A stretch of 64,000 nucleotides of DNA from Nannocystis pusilla (GTDB taxonomy: Bacteria > Myxococcota_A > Polyangia > Nannocystales > Nannocystaceae): positions 11,862,001 to 11,926,000 of the forward strand of contig NZ_JAPNKE010000002.1 of assembly GCF_026626665.1 (NCBI RefSeq), given 5' to 3'. Positions 38,501-49,735 of the stretch are shown piece by piece. Within the stretch, counting starts at the first letter, position 1; every line of letters begins with the position of its first letter. The notes beneath the pieces were generated by a model, which saw nothing but the letters and a program-made list of their open reading frames with translations, did no database searches and had not been told where the DNA came from. The translations under genes were made by a program, and so were the position numbers.

Positions 38501-41500
38501 TGTCGCCGTCGGCCACCGCATCGGCGAGCCGCTTGAGCACGACGAGGCCGACCCCGTTGCCGCCGACGATGCCCTGGGCGTCGGCGTCGAAGGGCCGGCA
38601 GTGGCCGTCGGGGGCGACCACGGAGCCGCCCTCGGAGACGTGGCCGAGGCGGTCGGGCGGCATGACGACGGCGCCGCCGGCGAGCGCGACGTCGCATTCG
38701 CCGGCGACGAGGTTTTGACAGGCGACGTGGACTGCCACAAGCGAGGTGGAGCAGGCGGTCTGCATGGTGAAGGCAGGGCCGCGCAGGCCGAGCTCGTAGG
38801 ACACGCGCGTGGCCAGGGTGTCGTTCATGTTGCCGAAGCCGACCTCGTACTCCTCGATGCTGAGCGGGCCGCCGGGGGTGCCGGAGGCGCTCGAGCCAGT
38901 AGCGCGGGACCTCGCAGCCGGCGAACACGCCGACGGCGCCGTCGAGCCCGCGCGGGGCGTAGCCGGCGTGCTCGAGCGCGGCCCAGGCGACCTCGAGCAG
39001 GACGCGCTGCTGCGGATCGATGAGCCGGGCCTCGCGCGGGCTGTAGCCGAAGAAGGCGGCGTCGAAGCACATCGCGTCGGGCATGACGCCGATCGCGGGG
39101 ACGAACCGCGGGTTTTGAACGAGGGCCGGATCGATGCCGGCGGCCTCCAGCTGCTCGCGGGTGAAGAACGAGATCAGCTCGCGCCCGGCCACGAGAGCCT
39201 GCCACAAAGCGTCGACGCTGGCGGTCCGGGGAACCGACCGGCCATGCCGACGATGGCGATCGCGCGGGATTCCGTAGTCCGCGTGGCTGGCGGTGCGGGG
39301 GATGAATCGATGCTCGTCGGCGAGGGCGCGCCGTCGAGGTGGGCGGCGAGGCTGCGGATCGTGGGGTGGCGAAACAGCTCGACGATGGCGATCGGGCGCC
39401 CGGTCGCGCGCTCGAGCTCGGCCCGCACGCGGGCGAGCAGCAACGAATGACCGCCGAGATCGAAGAAGCGCTCGTCGAGGCCGACCTGCTCGAGCTGCAA
39501 CACGTCGCGCCAGATCGCGGCGATCCGTCGTTCCAACGCGGTGCCGGAGGACGGGGCGGGGCGTGCGACCGGGGGGCGTTCGCGCGGGGGCGGCAGGGCG
39601 CGGCGAGCGAGCTTGCCGCTCGGGAGCAGCGGCAATCGCGGCAGCTCGACGAGTTCGCCGGGGAGCATCGGCTCGGGCAGGTGCGCGCAGGTGGTCGCGC
39701 AGGGCGACGAGGTCGAGCGGCGCGCGGGCGGTGACGTAGGCGACGAGGCGCCTGTCCCCGGGGACATCTTCACGCACGACCGCGGCGGCGGCGGCGACCG
39801 TCGGGTGCTGGGCCAGGACGGCCTCGACCTCGCCGAGCTCGATCCGCACCCCGCGCAGCTTCACCTGGGAATCGCCGCGGCCGACGTACTCGAGGTTGCC
39901 GTCGAGGTCGCTGCGCCCGATCGCCGGTGCGGTACATCCGTTCGCCCGTGACGAACGGATCGGGGACGAACCGCTCGGCGGTCCGCGCGGGCGCACCGAG
40001 GTAGCCGCGAGCGAGCGCGGCGCCGGCGATGTACAGCTCGGCGGTCACGCCCGGCGGGACGGGGCGGTGGTCGGCGTCGAGCAGGTAGATCCGCGTATCG
40101 TCGATCGGCGCGCCGATCGGCGGCAGGACCGGCCACGCGGCGGCCGGGCCGGTGAGAAGGTGGGTCGTGACGACGTGCGCCTCGGTCGGACCGTAGTGAT
40201 TGTGAAGGCTGCAATTCTGGCAGGCGCGCGAAGAGGTCGCGGATGGCCGGAGAGATCTTCAGTTGCTCGCCGGCGGTGACGACGTCGCGCAAGGTGGCCG
40301 GCGGACGTTCGGAGCTCGCGGCCTCGGCGAGGTGTTGTAAAATACGAACGGGAGGAACAGCCGCTCGACGGCTTGCCGCTCGAGCAGGGCCAGCAGGGCC
40401 CGCGCGTCGCGGCGCGTGTCCTCGGACACGAGCACCAGGGCGCCGCCGGTGGCCCAGGTCGAGAGGAGCTCCTGCGCCGAGACGTCGAAGTTGAGCGAGG
40501 CGAACTGCAGCGTGCGCGCCGGTCGCCCGAGTCGCGGATGACGCCGGTGCCAGCCGGTGAGGTTGGCGAGCGGACCGTGCGTCATGGCCACGCCCTTCGG
40601 TCGCCCGGTCGAGCCCGAGGTGTAGAGGACGTAGGCGAGGTCGTCCGCGCCGAGGTCGGTGATCGGCCGCTCGTCGGCGGCCAGCGCTGCGTCGGGCGCG
40701 ACAGCTCCGCGGCGTGCGGGGGCAAGCTCGCGGCGACGTCGGGCTCGGCGACGATCCAGCGCAGCGCGGCGTCCTCGACGATGAAGGCGAGCCGCTGCGC
40801 AGGATAGGACGGATCGAGCGGGACGTAGGCGCCCCCGGCCTTGAGGATCGCCAGGACCGCGACGAAGGTGGCGCTGGTGCGCGTGGCGACCACGCCGACG
40901 AGCGTGCCGCGGCCGACCCCGAGCGCGCGCAGGTGATGGGCGAGGCGGTTGGCGCGGCGCTCCAATTGTTGATAAGTGACGGTCTCGTCATCGCTGACGA
41001 GGGCGACCGCGTCGGGGGTGCGATCGACCTGCGCCTCGACGAATGCGTGGACTCCGCTCGAATGCACGATCGGCGCCCGCGGGCCGCAGGCGCGGCGGAG
41101 CTGCTGCGATTCGTCGGCGGGGGACATCAGCGGCAGCGCGGCGACGGACGAAGCCGGGGCGTCGACGCCGGCGAGCGCGGCCGCGAGCGCTCGCGCGAGC
41201 TGCTCGATGCGCCAGCGGTCGAACAGATCGGTGGTATATTCGAACATGGCCGCGAGGCCGCCCTCCGCGGTCTCGCGGGTGAGCAGGGTGAGGTCGAAGA
41301 TGGCGCCGCCGGCGTGCACGTCGAGCGGCCGCACGGGCAGCCCCGCAGGTGCAGGCCGACGTCGCCGGGCGCCTGGGGGGCGAACGCGACCTGCACCAGC
41401 GGTGAGCCGCCGACGTCCGCGGCGAGCGCAGGGCCCGGACGATCTGCTCGAACGGGACGTCCTCGTCCTCGTGGGCCGCGAGCACGGCGTCGCGGACCCG

Positions 41501-44500
41501 CGCGAGCAAGGTGGGGAGCGTGGGATCGTCGGCGAGGTCGAGGCGGATCGGCAGGGTGTTGACGAAGAAGCCGGCCACCGCCTCGAGCTCGACCCGGCCG
41601 CGCGCCGCGGCGGTCAATCCGATCACCAGATCGTCCTGATCGGCGAATCGCCGCAGGACGGCCGCGAATACCGTGAGGATGGCCTGCGACAGGGTGGCGC
41701 CCCCGGCCCGCGCAAGGCGGCGGAGCGGGGCCAGGGCGGCCGGCGAGGCGGTGAATGCGACGCGCGCGCCGCGATGGGCCGGGGCGTCGCCGCGAGGGCG
41801 GTCGGTGGGCAATGCGAGCAGGGCGGGCGCCCCGGCGAGGCGGGCCCGCCAGCGGGCGAGCGCGGCCGCGTGGCGCTCGCCCGATTGCGCGCGGCGTTGC
41901 CAGGCGGCGTAATCGGCGTAGGTCGGCGCGGGCGGAGCGGGGCTCGCCGTCGAATCGTCGTGGAGCCGGCCGAGCTCGTGCAGGAGCAACGATTCGGTCC
42001 AGGCGTCGGTGACGATGTGGTGCAGTACCAGCCAGCACCCGCGCGTCGGGGGCGAGGCGCACGAGGCCGGCGCGGAGCGGGGACCGGCGGCGAGGTCGAA
42101 GGCGCGGCCGGCCTCGGCGGCGAGGGTCGCGTGGAGGGTGTTTGTGCGCTCGGCGGGCGAGAGGTGAGCGAGGTCGAGGCGGGCGAGCGCGAAAGTTTCG
42201 TCGGCGTCGATGACTCGTCGCGGCGCGCCGGCGTCGTCGACGTAGCGGGTGCGCAGGATCTCGTGGCGGCGGATCAGCGCGCGCAGGGCGGGTAGAGGCG
42301 CGCCTCGTCGCATTCGCCGCCGATGTGAAACGCGAGCGAGCAATGATAGGCGGGGCCGTGCGGCGCGAGCTGGTGGAGGAAGTACAGCCGCTCCTCGGCG
42401 AAGGACAGCTCGCCGGTGTTCGCCGCGGGGGCGATCGCCTCGTCGTCGGCGGGGCGACGATCGGCGAGCAGGACGGCCTGGCCGGCGATCGTCGGGTGGG
42501 CGAAGAACTCGGCCAGAGAGAGGGTGCTGCCGAGCGCTCGCTTGATGCGGGCGACGATCTGCGCGGCGTGGAGCGAGTGGCCGCCGACGGCCAGGAAATC
42601 GTCGGTCACGCCGCAATCGACCGCGAGGACGGCGCGCCTAGCTCCGCGATGTCGCGCTCGAGCGGGGTGCGCGGGGCGATGCGCTCGGTGGGGTCCGCGA
42701 AGTGATGCGCGTCCGGGCGAGGCAGGGCGTTGCGGTCGATCTTGCCGTTCGACAGCACCGGGAGCGCCGGCAGCGGCACGAGCGCGGCGGGGACCATGGC
42801 CGCGGGCAGGCGCGCGGCCAGGCTCGCGCGCAGCTCGGCGAGCGCGGCCGCGCCGGTGTGCTGCGATTCGCCGGCGAACACGACGTAGGCGACGAGACGA
42901 CGCTCGCCGCCGGCGTCGTCGACGACGACCAGGCCGTCGCGGACGGCGGGGTGCTCGCGCAGGACGACCTCGATCTCGCCGGGCTCGACGCGGACGCCGC
43001 GGATCTTGACCTGATGATCGAGACGGCCGAGGAACTCGAGCACGCCGTCGCTGCGCCAGCGGGCCAGGTCGCCGGTGCGATACAGCCGCTGCCCCGGCGC
43101 CGCGGCGAACAGGTCGGGCACGAAGCGCTCGGCGGTCAGGCCGGGGCGGCTCCAGTAGCCGCGGCTGACCTGGACGCCGCCGATGTGGAGCTCGCCCGGG
43201 CGCCGGGCAGGACCGGCTCGCCGCGGCGGTCGAGCACGTAGATCGTGCAATTGGCGATCGGCCGGCCGATGGGGATCGCGGCGACGTCGACGCCGCGCTC
43301 GCAACAATGCGCGGTGACCTCGATGGCGGCCTCGGTCGGGCCGTAGAGGTTGTAGACGTCGACGTCGAGCCGCGCGTGGCAGGTGCGCACGAGCGCGGGC
43401 GCGGACGTCGCCGGTGCACAGGACGCGGCGCAATGAACGACAGCGCGCGGGTCGACCTGCTCGAGGAACGCGGTCAGCATCGGCGGTACGAAGTGAATCG
43501 TGGTGATCGCGTGGGCGCGGATCGCCTCGACCAGGTAGGCCGGGTCGCGGTGACCGCCGGGCCGCGCCATCACCACGGTCGCGCCGGCCAGCAGCGGCCA
43601 GAAGAACTCGTAGACCGAGATGTCGAACCCGCACGGGGTCTTCTGCAGCAATCGGTCGTCCGGCCCGAGCGGGATGGTGCGCTGCAGGTCGAGGAGGCGA
43701 TTGACGACCCCGCGGTGGATGTTCATGACCCCCTTCGGCCGGCCGGTCGAGCCCGAGGTGTACATGACGTAGATCAGATCGTCGGGCGTGACGTCGTCGG
43801 GCACGGGGTCGGCGTCGGGCCGCGCGCCGTCGAGGACGACGATCGCGTCCGTCGCCGCCGGCAGGGCCTCGATGTGCCGCCGCTGGGCCAGGATCAGGCG
43901 AGCGCCGCAGTCGGTGAGCATGAAGGCGAGGCGCTCGCGCGGGTGCTCGGGGTCGAGCGGGACATACGCAGCGCCGGCCTTGAGCACGCCCAGGAGGCCT
44001 GCGAGTAGCTCGCGCGAGCGGTCGGCGCAGACTGCTACCAATGAGCCGCGACGCGCGCCGCGACGGCGAAGCTCCGCTGCGACGGCGTCCGCGTGACGGT
44101 CGAGCTCGGCGTAGGTCCAGCTGCCTTCTTCGGCGACGACCGCGACGCGATCGGGGCCGCGCGCGACCTGGGCGGCGATCCATCGCTGCAGGCAGACCTC
44201 GCCCGCCAGATCGATCTCGGTGTCGTTCCATTCGTAAAGGACGCGACGGCGCTCGTCTGCGGGCAGCAGCGGCAGCGCGTCTGCGAGGGCGTCCGGCGAG
44301 GCCGCCGCGGCGCGCAGCAACACCTGCCAGCGGGCGAGCACGCGCCGGACGGCGGCGATCGCCACCCCGGCGCCGACCGACGCGCGCAGCGAGAGCGCGG
44401 CGGTCCCGACATTCGCGACGAACACCAGCGGGACCCCGCCGACGTCGTCCTCGCCGGCGCGCGGCGGCGGATCGCCGCCCTCGTCGAGCCAGAACGCGAG

Positions 44501-44972
44501 CGGAACTCCAGCCCCGAGCCGCGGGCCGCCGCGGCGCGGACGATCGCCGCCGGGCTCGCCGGGCGCTCGGCGCCGTCACGGATCGCTGCTGCGCGGCGCG
44601 GACGAGGTCGCGGAAGCGGAGCCCGGGCTCGATGCGGCCGCGCGCGGGCACCAGCGGGCCTCCGCGCCGGCAGTGCGCGAGGACCACGAGATCGGGCTGA
44701 CCGGTGTGACGCGCCAGGACCAGCCACAGGCCGGCGAGCAGCGGCGCCGCCGGGAGCGCGTCGAGGGTCGTCGCTAGCGCCCGCAGGGCCGCCGCGGTCT
44801 CGGCGTCGAGCGGGAGCTCGAACTCCGACTGGGCACATTCGTCGGCCTGCCACCATTCGCCCGGCAGCTCCAGCCGCGGCGGGCCCCGGCCAGCGAGCCG
44901 GCCAGTCGGCCGCCCATTCGTGCGAGTCGGCCCGAACTCCGCCCAGGGACTGCCCCGATCCCGTGACGACAC
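35573..44972 (-). CDS. Hybrid NRPS-PKS megasynthase: partial C-A-PCP-C-A-PCP-KS-AT-ACP-TE (frameshifted)
   Basis: About 3130 residues with no break large enough to separate two proteins. Order, high to low coordinate: C-terminal half of a condensation domain (44900-44250) without HHxxxDG; A1 (44160-42720; YTSGSTGRPKGV, NLYGPTEAAIE, NGKIDRNALP); PCP1 (42600, FLAVGGHSLHAAQ); C2 (42420-41130; LVLHHIVTDAW); A2 (41060-39640; YTSGSTGRPKGV, HNHYGPTEAHVV); PCP2 (39440, FFDLGGHSLLLAR); KS (39270-38000; TACSTSLVAVH, VEAHGTATRLGDPIE, IKGNIGHLGAAAG); AT (37740-36760; GHSLGEYTAAA); ACP (36490, FFDLGGSSFLALR); TE (36300-35590; LLGGHSAGGVIAFELA, VDADHFSMM). No KR, DH, ER or epimerase is seen. The start is uncertain: GTG 44972, or ATG near 44998. 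Frameshifts are numerous. It would join two amino acids and one ketide unit and release them by the TE. Confidence 0.93.
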
Positions 44973-45030
44973 TCCTCTTTCGCAATCATCGTGGTACGAC
45001 GACCACGCGCCTGACGCCGCGGCGCCCCGA

Positions 45031-46191
45031 TCAGACCGGGTTGACGCAGTAGACCGGAAAGTAAGAGCGGAGGCGCCCGGCGGCCGCGTCGCGCGCCAGG
45101 CGGCCGATCTCCTCCCAGGAATAGATCTCCGACACCTGCGGCATCCACCCCTCGCGCTCGGCGTAGTGCATGGCGGCCGGCGAGTCGGAGTGGCGGATAT
45201 AGTGCGAATGCACGTGGACGTGGCGGCCGATGCACTCGATCGCGCGGTTCATCGTCATCTGCATGCCGAGCAGCCAGCCGGCGGTCGCCAGCACGCCCTG
45301 GCGCGCGAGCGCCTTGACGCTGGCGCGGAACACCGGGGCGCCGATGTAATCAGAAGACGATGGCGGCCCCGCGCCCGCCGGTAAAGTCGCGCACCGTGGC
45401 GAGGAACGCCTGCTCGGACGCGCGGTAGGCCTCGCGGTAGCCGGGGTCGCCGTGATAGCGGGATTCGTCGAATTCGATGTCGGCGAAGGCCCGGCGGTCG
45501 ATTCCGCCGATCCCGCTGCGGTCCAGCTCGGCGAGCCGCTGGGGCTGCCGGTCACCATCGCGGTGCGGCTGCCGGCCCGCTGGGCCAGCTCGAGCGCCGC
45601 GAGGGTCGAGCCGCCGCCCCAGCCGAGCACGAACGGCGCGGGGTCCTGGTGCTCGTCGATCTGCAGGCGATAGGCGCCGAGCGCCACGCTGATAATTCGA
45701 CCACGCCGTCAAATATCGCACCGAGAACGCGGCCCACTGCTCGAGGCGGTGCTGAGATTCGAGCGGCAGCGGCAAGAAGTTGCGCGCGGCGATCTTGGTC
45801 CGCTTGGCCAGGACGCCGACGGTGCCCGGAGCGTCGTAGCCCTGCACCAAAATCTGTGTAACCGAACTCGTCCTGCACGTGACCGCCATGAGGATCCCCA
45901 CCGCGCCCTCGTGGATCCCACGAACGTCGGCGCCGGCCCGCAAGACTCGCAGGACGCTGCCGTTGCCGATGACGACGCGTCGCTCGCGGCGCTGGCCGCA
46001 GATGTCGATCGGCCGGCGCTGGAGCGAATGGGTCATGTTGCCCTCCCAGCTGCCGAACAGCGGTTCGACCAGCATTCGTCGCTGGCGGGCGCGGGGAACG
46101 AGAACTTCTCGAGGCGAAAGTCGCCGGAATCCAGCGCGGACTGAGCGGCGCCGGACCGCTCGTAGAGCACCCAGGCTTCGGTCTCGATCAT
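45031..46191 (-). CDS. MDR-superfamily zinc-type dehydrogenase/reductase, crotonyl-CoA-reductase-like (frameshifted)
   Basis: The start ATG at 46191 gives MIETEAWVLYERSGAAQSAL, then FRLEKFSFPAPASDEVLVEP, LFGSWEGNMTHSLQRRPIDI, VQGYDAPGTVGVLAKRTKIA, RYLTAWSNYQ, the nucleotide-binding FVLGWGGGSTLAALELAQRA, FDYIGAPVFRASVKALARQG, GRHVHVHSHYIRHSDSPAAM and the end SYFPVYCVNPV. The layout (HVHSHY.R, WGWGGG) resembles reductases often found in natural-product clusters. Shifts lie near 46075, 45855, 45700, 45545 and 45350. It ends 58 bases before the megasynthase start on the same strand, so they are probably one operon. It might prepare a building block or reduce the product. Confidence 0.78.
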
Positions 46192-46553
46192 GTCAAACCC
46201 CCCGTCCTCGACGGCTCGACCCAATGGCTACACCACATGCGCAGCCATTATTCGGATCGTCTATGCCACGCGGATCCGTGCCGCGGAAGGGGCGCGCGGA
46301 AAAGCGGGAGAATGGAGACTCACATCGGCGTTCCGGCGCCGCCTGCGCTCGCACGTGTAGGTGCCGGTCGGATGAACGACGAGGGGCCGGTGAATTGCCC
46401 GGCCGCGGGGCTCGAGCTGCGCGGGCGGCCTCCGGTCCGCCTGCGGCGGGCGAAACCGCTCGATCCGCCTATTTGCGGATTGCGTCCGGTGAGACGATAC
46501 CGCTTCCGCCGACGGCTCCGGCTGATAGGGTGAACCGTGGAGGACAGGGGCAG
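46192..46553. other. Divergent control region of the biosynthetic operon and the PAS-STAS gene
   Basis: About 360 bases between two divergent genes. It contains the dyad at 46223-46249 close to the reductase start. The rest (46260-46540) shows no gene I can support. Confidence 0.45.
46223..46249. promoter_or_regulatory. 7-bp inverted repeat upstream of the biosynthetic operon
   Basis: AATGGCT (46223-46229) and AGCCATT (46243-46249) are perfectly complementary with 13 bases between, ending 32 bases upstream of the reductase start: a plausible operator for the reductase/NRPS-PKS operon. Confidence 0.45.
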
Positions 46554-47420
46554 ATGATGACGAATGACGAGACGGAGATCCGCCGTCTTCTCGAGCGCTA
46601 CGCAATGGCGGTAGCCGTCTCCGGCGACGGATCTGGGAGTACCCCGCCATCGATCCCGAGCAAGCGTTCCACCGCAACATCCCCGTGCATTATTCAGAGC
46701 GCTTCCCGAGCTCCTCGGTTACCACGAGCGGGACTTCGCGCCGGTCGCCAGCAGCTGGTGGGACGCGATTCATCCCGACGACGTGGGCACGTCGTCGAAG
46801 GCCATCGCCGAGCACCTGATGACGGGGAAGCCGATCTACGCCGAGTACCGCGTATTCAACCGTCAGCGCGAGATCCGCTGGTGGCAGGTGTTCGGCGACT
46901 CGATGCCCGACGCCGACAACAAGGGCAAGATCCGGGCGATCGGGGTGGTCCGCGACATCACCGCGCTCAAGGTCGCCGAGGAGACCGCGCGCAATCAGCT
47001 GGAGCTCATCACGCGGCAGCAGAAGGCGATCCGCGCCCTGTCGACCCCGATCATTCAGCTGTGGGACAACATCATCACGCTGCCGCTGGTGGGCGCGATC
47101 AACTCGGAGCGGGCGTCGGAGATCATGGACCGCCTGCTGGCCGAGGTGGTGCGCCTGCGGGCCCGCTATGCGATCATGGACATGACCGGCGTCGACGCGG
47201 TCGACACGACCACGGCCGAGCAGCTCTATCGCATCATCCGCGCCGTCGCGCTGCTCGGCGGGCAGGTGCGGCTGTCGGGGGTCAACCCTGCGATCGCGCA
47301 GACGATGACGAACCTCGGCGTCGACATCAGCCCGTTCATCAGCCACCGCAACCTGCAGGACGCGCTGCAGGCGTGCCTGCGGGACAGCGACCGCTTCGTC
47401 ACGCACTGGACCGCGCGCCG
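46554..47420 (+). CDS. PAS-STAS (RsbR-like) stress-signalling protein; C-terminal end uncertain
   Basis: The start ATG at 46554 reads MMTNDETEIRRLLERYAMAV. The PAS domain follows across a shift near 46640: HYSERFPELLGYHERDFAPV, SWWDAIHPDDVGTSSKAIAE, EYRVFNRQREIRWWQVFGDS, GVVRDITALKVAEETARNQL. A short coil leads to the STAS domain: STPIIQLWDNIITLPLVGAI, RYAIMDMTGVDAVDTTTAEQ, LLGGQVRLSGVNPAIAQTMT, NLQDALQACLRDSDRFVTHW. The visible frame has no stop before it runs into the convergent regulator, so the real end is hidden by an indel near 47400. It has the same architecture as 9475-10626 but clearly different sequence. Confidence 0.85.
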
Positions 47421-48261
47421 CGGATCCGCAGGCGCGAGATCTGCGGACGCGACGATCGCGGGCCGATCTGCCCGCGGCGCTGTTTGCCGGTACGAGCCCG
47501 GGGACGCCCCCATCGCCGCTTCAGCGCGAGCCCGGGCGCGACGGGAGCGACGCGGATCACCCGGTCACCGCCGCCCTCGATGGTCTCGGCGAAGCGGTAG
47601 CCGACCCCGCGCAGCGTCTGCATGCTGGCCGGCGGCGGGTCCCAGCTTGGCGCGCAGGCGGAGCACGTGGGTGTCGACGGTGCGCGTGGTGACGTTGGGC
47701 GACAGGCCCCAGACCTCGGCCAGCAGCGCCTCGCGGGTGTGCACGCGGCCGTGGCGGGTCACGAGGAGGATCAGGAGGCGCAGCTCGAGCGCGGTGAGGG
47801 CGAGCTCGCGGTCGTCGAGCCAGGCTCGCTGGGCGCCGGCGTCGACGCGCACGCGGCCGCAGGAGACGCGCTCGGCCGCGGAGGGCGGCTGGACCCGCCG
47901 GCGCAGCACGGCGCGGATCCGCAGCACCAGCTCGCGCAGGCTGAACGGCTTCGTCACATAGTCGTCGGCTCCGACCTCGAAGCCGAGCACGCGATCGATC
48001 TCCTCGGCGCGCGCGCTCACCATCACCACCGGCAGCGCGCGTGATCGGGTCGGCGCGGAGCCTGGACACGCGCGATGCCCGACATGTCCGGAGGTTCAGG
48101 TCGAGCAGCACGAGGTCGGGCGCGGGCTCGCTGCGGGCCAGCGAGAGGCCCTGCGCGCCGGTGTCGGCGGTGCGCGGCTGGAAGCCCTCGCGCGTGAGCG
48201 CGTGGCGGATGGCGGACCTTAGATCGCGCTCATCTTCGACGACGAGGATCGAGGCGGGCAT
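47399..48261 (-). CDS. OmpR/PhoB-family response regulator (frameshifted)
   Basis: The start ATG at 48261 gives MPASILVVEDERDLRSAIRH. The receiver domain has DLVLLDLNL, then after a shift PDMSGI, PVVMVSARAEEIDRVLGFEV and GADDYVTKPFSLRELVLRIR (Asp acceptor and Lys present). The winged helix reads WLDDRELALTALELRLLILL, HTREALLAEVWGLSPNVTTR, TVDTHVLRLRAKLG and TLRGVGYRFAETIEGG. In the present frame the protein continues to 47399 with an Arg-rich tail that is probably an artefact; the domain ends near 47580. A direct repeat of the PhoB-box type lies 90 bases upstream (48352-48369). No adjacent kinase is seen. Confidence 0.88.
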
Positions 48262-48915
48262 GACGAACGGGGGGGCCGTCCGAGCGTACACGCGGGCCCG
48301 GAAATACGCATCGACGCGGCGCAGCGGCGAAATTCACCGCGCTGGCGCGCCGCTGTGACGCGGCTGTGATGTTGCCGGAAGGCCGATCGCAGGGCGCGAA
48401 CGCGACGTCCGGAACCACAGGCGCCCGCGCGAGGCGGGTGCTCCGTCCGCGCTGTGATGAATCGTCGCAGTGCGCTCACGGGTCGCGGCGCGCATGGGCT
48501 GCGGACGGCGAGCTCGGAGAGCCTTCGATGTCCCAGGTGCACCTGGTCGCCGCTGCCGGGCGCGACGATGGCGCGCTCGCGACTCGTCGTCCTCGTCTCG
48601 CAGGACGATCGCGCCGGGGTCGCCCGACACGAAGGCGTCGGTGCTCTCGTCGGGACGGCGGGGCGGCGGCGGTGGACGCGTGGAGCGGTGACACCCACCT
48701 CGCGCCGACTCCAGTCATTGTGCCGCGAATGGCGAATGGACTGATAGGCGAGCAGCTCGCGCCATTCCGAGGGGGCTGACGGCCACACGTCAATGCGCGA
48801 TCTCGGCCTCCAGGCGGGCGGTGGGGCCGCGCAGCCGTGAGTTGTCGCGGTTCGCAACGAGAGCTCGCCGGGATTATCTTGCCCGTTCCCTGCGAGTACG
48901 GAACCGGAGGTTTCA
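48262..48915. other. Intergenic stretch, no gene recognised
   Basis: About 650 bases between the regulator start and the Fis-type gene. It contains the 11-bp-period direct repeat at 48352. Frames such as the one at 48500-48600 (SMSQVHLVAAAGRDDGALAT) look briefly protein-like but have no supportable gene boundaries. Confidence 0.4.
48352..48369. promoter_or_regulatory. Direct repeat GCTGTGA x2, 11-bp period, upstream of the OmpR-type regulator
   Basis: GCTGTGA at 48352-48358 and again at 48363-48369, read on the other strand as TCACAGC-N4-TCACAGC. An 11-bp spacing of 7-bp direct repeats is the geometry OmpR/PhoB proteins bind. It lies about 90 bases before the regulator start, so autoregulation is plausible. 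Confidence 0.5.
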
Positions 48916-49140
48916 TTGGCCCAACTCATCCTTGACGACTTCAACCTCGAGAAGGCAGAGCGGCGCCTGTGCGTGGAGGCGCTCAGCTCGGCCGGCAACA
49001 TCGTCGGCGCCGCCGCGTTGCTCGGCATCACTCGCCACGCCCTCAAGCGGCGCATCATCAAGCTGGCGATCGAATGGCCGCCGCGCAATCCGAGCCGGCC
49101 GTCCGACGCCGTGAATGCGAGCGCGGGACTCGCTCGCTAG
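48916..49140 (+). CDS. Small Fis-type helix-turn-helix protein
   Basis: The TTG start at 48916 is supported by CCGGAGG (48904-48910) 5 bases upstream. The protein is 74 residues: MAQLILDDFNLEKAERRLCV, EALSSAGNIVGAAALLGITR, HALKRRIIKLAIEWPPRNPS. The middle is the Fis/NtrC C-terminal HTH (HTH_8), here without an ATPase or receiver domain. Stand-alone HTH_8 proteins are common in myxobacteria. The frame is intact. The target is unknown. Confidence 0.85.
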   Translation: MAQLILDDFNLEKAERRLCVEALSSAGNIVGAAALLGITRHALKRRIIKLAIEWPPRNPSRPSDAVNASAGLAR

Positions 49141-49735
49141 GTCCAACCAGATGACGAGTCCAGGACGACCTGGCGGCCGGGGCTGCCGGTCGTCCTCGTC
49201 ACGTCTCGAGCTCGACGTTCGACGGTCACGCCGAGCCGTGATCGCGATCGCCGTGTGTGGCGCTCGAGAGCTGCGCACGTCAGGTGTGCGCAGGGCCCTG
49301 CGCTGCCGTGGCGCGGAGCGACGGCCGACCGGTCGCGCCTCGCGCGAGCCGACGGCGGGTCGCCACCGCGAGCGTCGCAGCAGACCGCGAGCGCCAGCCG
49401 AGCCACGAGGATGCACGCGGGCCTCTCGGCCCGATCTCGCCCTCGTCGTTCGCGACGCGTGGTTCGACGGCGCCGCCGAGCTCGGCCGCGCGAGCGACGA
49501 ATCGGCCGAGCCCGCTGCGCTCGCGGGCGGGGCGAGGGCGGTGCGCCGGTGGTGGCCGCGGTCCGCAGGTCGGACGCACGGAGGCGGTGGAGCTGCCGGG
49601 CGCGTCCTCGCGGCGGGTCGTTGCATTCGCCTGGGTTTGCGACGGCCGTGCGAGCGCCCAGGCTAGTCAGGAGCGGCGACCGGCGCCGGCCGACCTGCCG
49701 AGCACGGCAAGTCCGCGTCCACCGGAGGACGAGTC
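49141..49735. other. Intergenic stretch, nothing recognised
   Basis: About 595 bases before the alcohol dehydrogenase gene. It is Arg/Ser/Ala-rich in every frame and contains no known domain or strong dyad. Confidence 0.4.

Noticed and set aside
39753..39766. Perfect palindrome TGTCCCCGGGGACA and similar dyads at 30389, 31478, 34938 and 38057
   Set aside because: They lie inside coding sequence and encode normal residues (for example EDVPGDR, VLRDMSDQEG), so they are not counted as members of the intergenic hairpin family.
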